Notes under the pieces: model-generated
What the model was told of the DNA's origin: nothing
Database searches by the model: none
Seen by the model: only the letters and a program-made list of their open reading frames with translations
Program-made: the position numbers and the translations under genes
Part shown: positions 61,030 to 63,110 of the stretch, one piece after another
Numbering within the stretch: the stretch's first letter is position 1
Layout of the letters: each line of letters begins with the position of its first letter
Assembly (NCBI RefSeq): GCF_003182195.1
Contig: NZ_QGTM01000019.1
Span: 1 to 63,110, forward strand
Direction: 5' to 3'
Length of the DNA stretch: 63,110 bases
Origin: Halomonas sp. A11-A
Lineage (GTDB): Bacteria; Pseudomonadota; Gammaproteobacteria; Pseudomonadales; Halomonadaceae

Positions 61030-61443
61030 ATGCTGCGCATCTCCAACTCCGTGGAACTGGCCGACTGGGAGATCGAGCTCAACGCGATCCGCGCCCAGGG
61101 TGCCGGCGGCCAGAACGTCAACAAGGTGGCCTCCGCCATCCACCTGCGCTTCGACATCCGCCGCTCCAGCCTGCCGCCCTTCTACAAGGAGCGGCTGCTG
61201 GCACTCACCGACCAGCGCATCACCCAGGAGGGGGTGGTGGTGATCAAGGCCCAGCGTTTCCGCACCCAGGAGCATAACCGCGAGGATGCCCTCGAGCGCC
61301 TGCGCGAGCTGATCCGCGAGGCGGTGAAGCAGCGCCGGGTGCGCAAGCCCACCAAGCCGACCCGCGCCGCCAAGCGCAAGCGGGTCGACGCCAAGACTCG
61401 CAAGGGCAGGACCAAGGCGCTGCGCGGGAAGGTGAGCGAGTGA
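61030..61443 (+). CDS. arfB: Alternative ribosome-rescue factor ArfB
   Basis: The 137-residue product is ArfB (YaeJ), a peptidyl-tRNA hydrolase that frees ribosomes stalled on mRNA without a stop codon. It has the GGQ motif in RAQGAGGQNVNKV and the basic C-terminal tail (KPTKPTRAAKRKR) that enters the empty mRNA channel. Length matches E. coli YaeJ (140). It overlaps the next gene's GTG start by 4 bases. Confidence 0.96.
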   Translation: MLRISNSVELADWEIELNAIRAQGAGGQNVNKVASAIHLRFDIRRSSLPPFYKERLLALTDQRITQEGVVVIKAQRFRTQEHNREDALERLRELIREAVKQRRVRKPTKPTRAAKRKRVDAKTRKGRTKALRGKVSE

Positions 61444-61673
61444 GCGCGCGCGAAGCAGGGCTCCCGACACGCCCCGAGTCCCCGTGCATCAAGGTCTGTC
61501 GGCCGGTGGGCGAGCTCTGCCTGGGCTGCCACCGCACCCTGGACGAGATCGCCCGCTGGTCGAGAATGGATGCGGCCCAGCGCGAGGCCGTCTGGCAGCG
61601 GCTGGATGCCCAGGCCCGGCGGGCCGCCGACGCACAGGAGGCCGAACGGCGGGCCGTGGCCCAGCGCGGCTGA
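61440..61673 (+). CDS. DUF1289 protein
   Basis: The 77-residue product is a DUF1289 protein with the cysteine pattern SPCIKVC, then LCLGCHRTLDEIARW, four Cys that probably bind a metal. Its GTG start overlaps the arfB stop codon (GTGA), so the two are co-translated. The function of the family is unknown. Confidence 0.9.
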   Translation: MSAREAGLPTRPESPCIKVCRPVGELCLGCHRTLDEIARWSRMDAAQREAVWQRLDAQARRAADAQEAERRAVAQRG

Positions 61674-61685
61674 GGGGGAGCAGGG

Positions 61686-61937
61686 ATGACGGCAGCTGCC
61701 GCCGAGGGCGCACGCCGAACCACCTACAGCTACTTTGCGGCCTTCGTGGCCATCGGCATGAGCGGCGGCCTGCTGGGGCCGTCGCTGACCGGCCCGCTAC
61801 TGGAGTGGTCCGGCACCGGCGCCTTCGCCCCGCTGCTGATCGGCCTGGTGTGTCTGCAGGCCGCCGGGCTGGTGCTGCTGCACCATCGGATTCGGCATTG
61901 CGCGGCCGGTGTCCCGCAAGGTGAGCCACCCGGTTGA
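61686..61937 (+). pseudogene. Fragment of an MFS-type membrane protein
   Basis: The 83-codon frame reads as two membrane helices (YFAAFVAIGMSGGLLGPSLTG and FAPLLIGLVCLQAAGLVLL) and has the G-x-x-x-G-P-x-x-x-G pattern common in major-facilitator transporters. The rest of a transporter is not found on either side. It may be debris, or a real small membrane protein downstream of DUF1289 with a GGGGGAGCAGG ribosome site. Confidence 0.45.
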
Positions 61938-62080
61938 ACCAGACGGCTCGGGGCGCCGGGAGCCAAGCGGCTGCGGGTGGCCTGAGAGCAGGGGCGACGG
62001 CGGCCACCGGAGGCTGCTAATCTAGTCCAGCCCCGCCCGCTCTGCAGGGGCAACGACAGTCATCAAGGGAGAGTGTGTCG

Positions 62081-62977
62081 ATGAGTGAGCAGGTCTCTCG
62101 GATCATCGTCCCGGTGGACGGTTCACCCACGGCCGCCGCGGCGGCCCGCCATGCCAGCCTGCTGGCCCGGCTGCTGGACGCCCCGCTGCAGCTGCTGCAT
62201 GTGATGCCCCTCAACCCGGCAGAGCTGTGCGATATTCCCGCCAACCGCCAGGCCGAGGCCGACCATGACCGGACGGTGCGCCTCGAGATCGCCGAGGAGG
62301 CCTTCGCCAAGGCCCGTGCGGCCATCGAGCCCGACCTGACACCGGCCCCGGAGGAGGTAGTGCTGGAGGACAGCACCTTCATCCGCCACCCGGACCGGGC
62401 CATCGTGGCCCATGCGCGCAGCCAGCCCGACTGCCTGCTGGTGCTGGGGGCGCGCCACCTGAGCGAGGTGGGTAAGTTCGTGCAAGGCAGCGTCAGCAAC
62501 GAGGTGGTGCACCGCGCCCGCTGCCCGGTAACCATCGTCCACGACGATGCCAGCATGCAGGAGGCCTCGGGCATCGGTCGGGTGCTGCTGCCGGTGGATG
62601 GCTCGCGCCATGCCAACCAGGCGGCGGGGCTGGCCGGCGACCTGGCACGCAGCGCTGGGGTGCCGGTGGAGCTGGTGTTCTGCCAGCCCGGTGGCCAGTT
62701 CGGGGGGCACGAGGAGGGCGAGGAGAGCCAGGCCGGGCGAGTCTTTCGCCTGGCGCGGGAGGCGCTGGGGGAGATCCCCGCGGGCATCGAAGAGGTGCTG
62801 CTCCACGAGGAGCGCTTCGCCGAGGCGATCGTCTCCCGGGCACGCCACCACCTGGCGGAGCGGCCGATGATCGTGATGGGCCGGCGCGGGCTGGGCAAGT
62901 GGCGCGAGTCGCTGCTCGGCAGCGTCAGCCACCGGGTCATCGACCTGGCGCCCTGCCCGGTCACCGTGGTGGTCTGA
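62081..62977 (+). CDS. Universal stress protein with two Usp domains
   Basis: The 298-residue product is a tandem UspA protein (domains about residues 1-145 and 155-298). Both begin with a strand and Asp-Gly (IIVPVDGSP, VLLPVDGSR). Only the second has the ATP-binding G-x2-G-x9-G-S pattern in the form GRRGLGKWRESLLGSVSHRV; the first shows GARHLSEVGKFVQGSVSNEV, a variant. Start at 62081 with AAGGGAGAG 7 bases upstream; a GTG two codons before is too close to that site. It is likely to be induced by stress in the cytosol. Confidence 0.92.
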   Translation: MSEQVSRIIVPVDGSPTAAAAARHASLLARLLDAPLQLLHVMPLNPAELCDIPANRQAEADHDRTVRLEIAEEAFAKARAAIEPDLTPAPEEVVLEDSTFIRHPDRAIVAHARSQPDCLLVLGARHLSEVGKFVQGSVSNEVVHRARCPVTIVHDDASMQEASGIGRVLLPVDGSRHANQAAGLAGDLARSAGVPVELVFCQPGGQFGGHEEGEESQAGRVFRLAREALGEIPAGIEEVLLHEERFAEAIVSRARHHLAERPMIVMGRRGLGKWRESLLGSVSHRVIDLAPCPVTVVV

Positions 62978-63011
62978 CCCCGCCTATTGCCCGGCAGCGC
63001 TCGCGGGTGCG

Positions 63012-63110
63012 TCAGGCCTCGTAGGCGGCCTTGAGGCGATAGAACTCGGTGACGATCTCGTCCATGGAGGTCGGGTCGTAGTCGCACAGGCCGCTGACCA
63101 CCAGCTTCTT
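63012..63110 (-). CDS. 3' end of an unidentified gene (cut by the window)
   Basis: The last 99 bases carry the C-terminus of a minus-strand gene, ending ...DEIVTEFYRLKAAYEA. Its frame is open to the edge of the window and its codon use is typical. The 32 residues seen are not enough to assign a family. It is convergent with the universal stress protein gene. Confidence 0.6.
   Translation of the reverse strand, partial: KKLVVSGLCDYDPTSMDEIVTEFYRLKAAYEA

Noticed and set aside
1..63110. tRNA, rRNA or CRISPR arrays
   Set aside because: No T-loop-like GTTCGAATC segments in a cloverleaf context, no rRNA sequence and no regularly spaced direct repeats were seen by eye.

Overview
The window is a 63 kb, high-GC chromosomal segment of a gammaproteobacterium. 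Gene content and order (lptF-lptG next to pepA, holC and valS; bfd-bfr; nrdAB; metE/metR; rstAB-like; a BCCT-type betaine carrier) fit a halophilic Oceanospirillales organism, most likely Halomonadaceae. This assignment is inference from gene families, not from a search. No rRNA, tRNA or CRISPR array was seen.

Layout. 0-5.5 kb: a STAS/SpoIIAA-like protein, a GT4 glycosyltransferase, a tightly coupled three-gene operon for an exported oxidation module (Tat-exported FAD amine oxidase, cytochrome c, secreted RidA) and a short-chain dehydrogenase. 5.6-8.8 kb: cation efflux, truC, tcdA, DUF1653. 8.8-13.3 kb: an NMT1/THI5-type ABC importer with a RutR-like palindrome upstream, then bfr, bfd and an RDD membrane protein. 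13.3-23 kb: lptG/lptF, divergent pepA, ilvE, holC, valS and a PAP2 phosphatase. 23-31.6 kb: small lipoproteins, glyoxalase, DUF411, tag, a membrane hydrolase, azoR, a lysozyme-inhibitor lipoprotein and the metE/metR divergent pair. 31.6-38.8 kb: rstB/rstA-like two-component system, then nrdA-nrdB behind two NrdR boxes and a DnaA box. 38.8-54.7 kb: a double cupin, a FAN1-type nuclease coupled to a frameshifted XPD/DinG-like helicase, nitronate monooxygenase, YihY, an aspartic protease, a truncated MetX-like hydrolase, TauE, UMF1-type MFS, BCCT carrier, LLM oxidoreductase, a soluble receptor-like protein and aroQ. 54.7-57 kb: a small decayed accessory island (SDR remnant, degenerate metallopeptidase-like gene, WYL regulator, truncated downstream gene). 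57-63 kb: CbiX-like chelatase, cytosine deaminase-like enzyme, a small orphan gene with a folded leader, nfsA, an IS1380 remnant, DUF3820, arfB, DUF1289, a universal stress protein and the end of an unidentified gene.

The most unusual signals are intergenic. Three copies (about 23.03, 27.31 and 60.58 kb) of a 125-145 bp palindromic element share a conserved core, but their arms differ in sequence while staying self-complementary, which suggests selection on structure. There is also a REP-like triplet at 18.3-18.5 kb, another palindromic repeat at 24.2 kb, a perfect 12-bp hairpin that buries the ribosome binding site of the amine oxidase operon, and a three-hairpin leader in front of a 74-codon orphan gene with a textbook terminator.

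Functional links: the oxidase, cytochrome c and RidA products would oxidise an amine in the periplasm, pass electrons to the respiratory chain and hydrolyse the reactive imine. FAN1 and its helicase partner would act on cross-linked DNA, although the helicase reading frame is broken here by one base in a G run. Bfd and Bfr store and release iron and carry Fur-like sites. NrdAB is wired to NrdR and probably DnaA.
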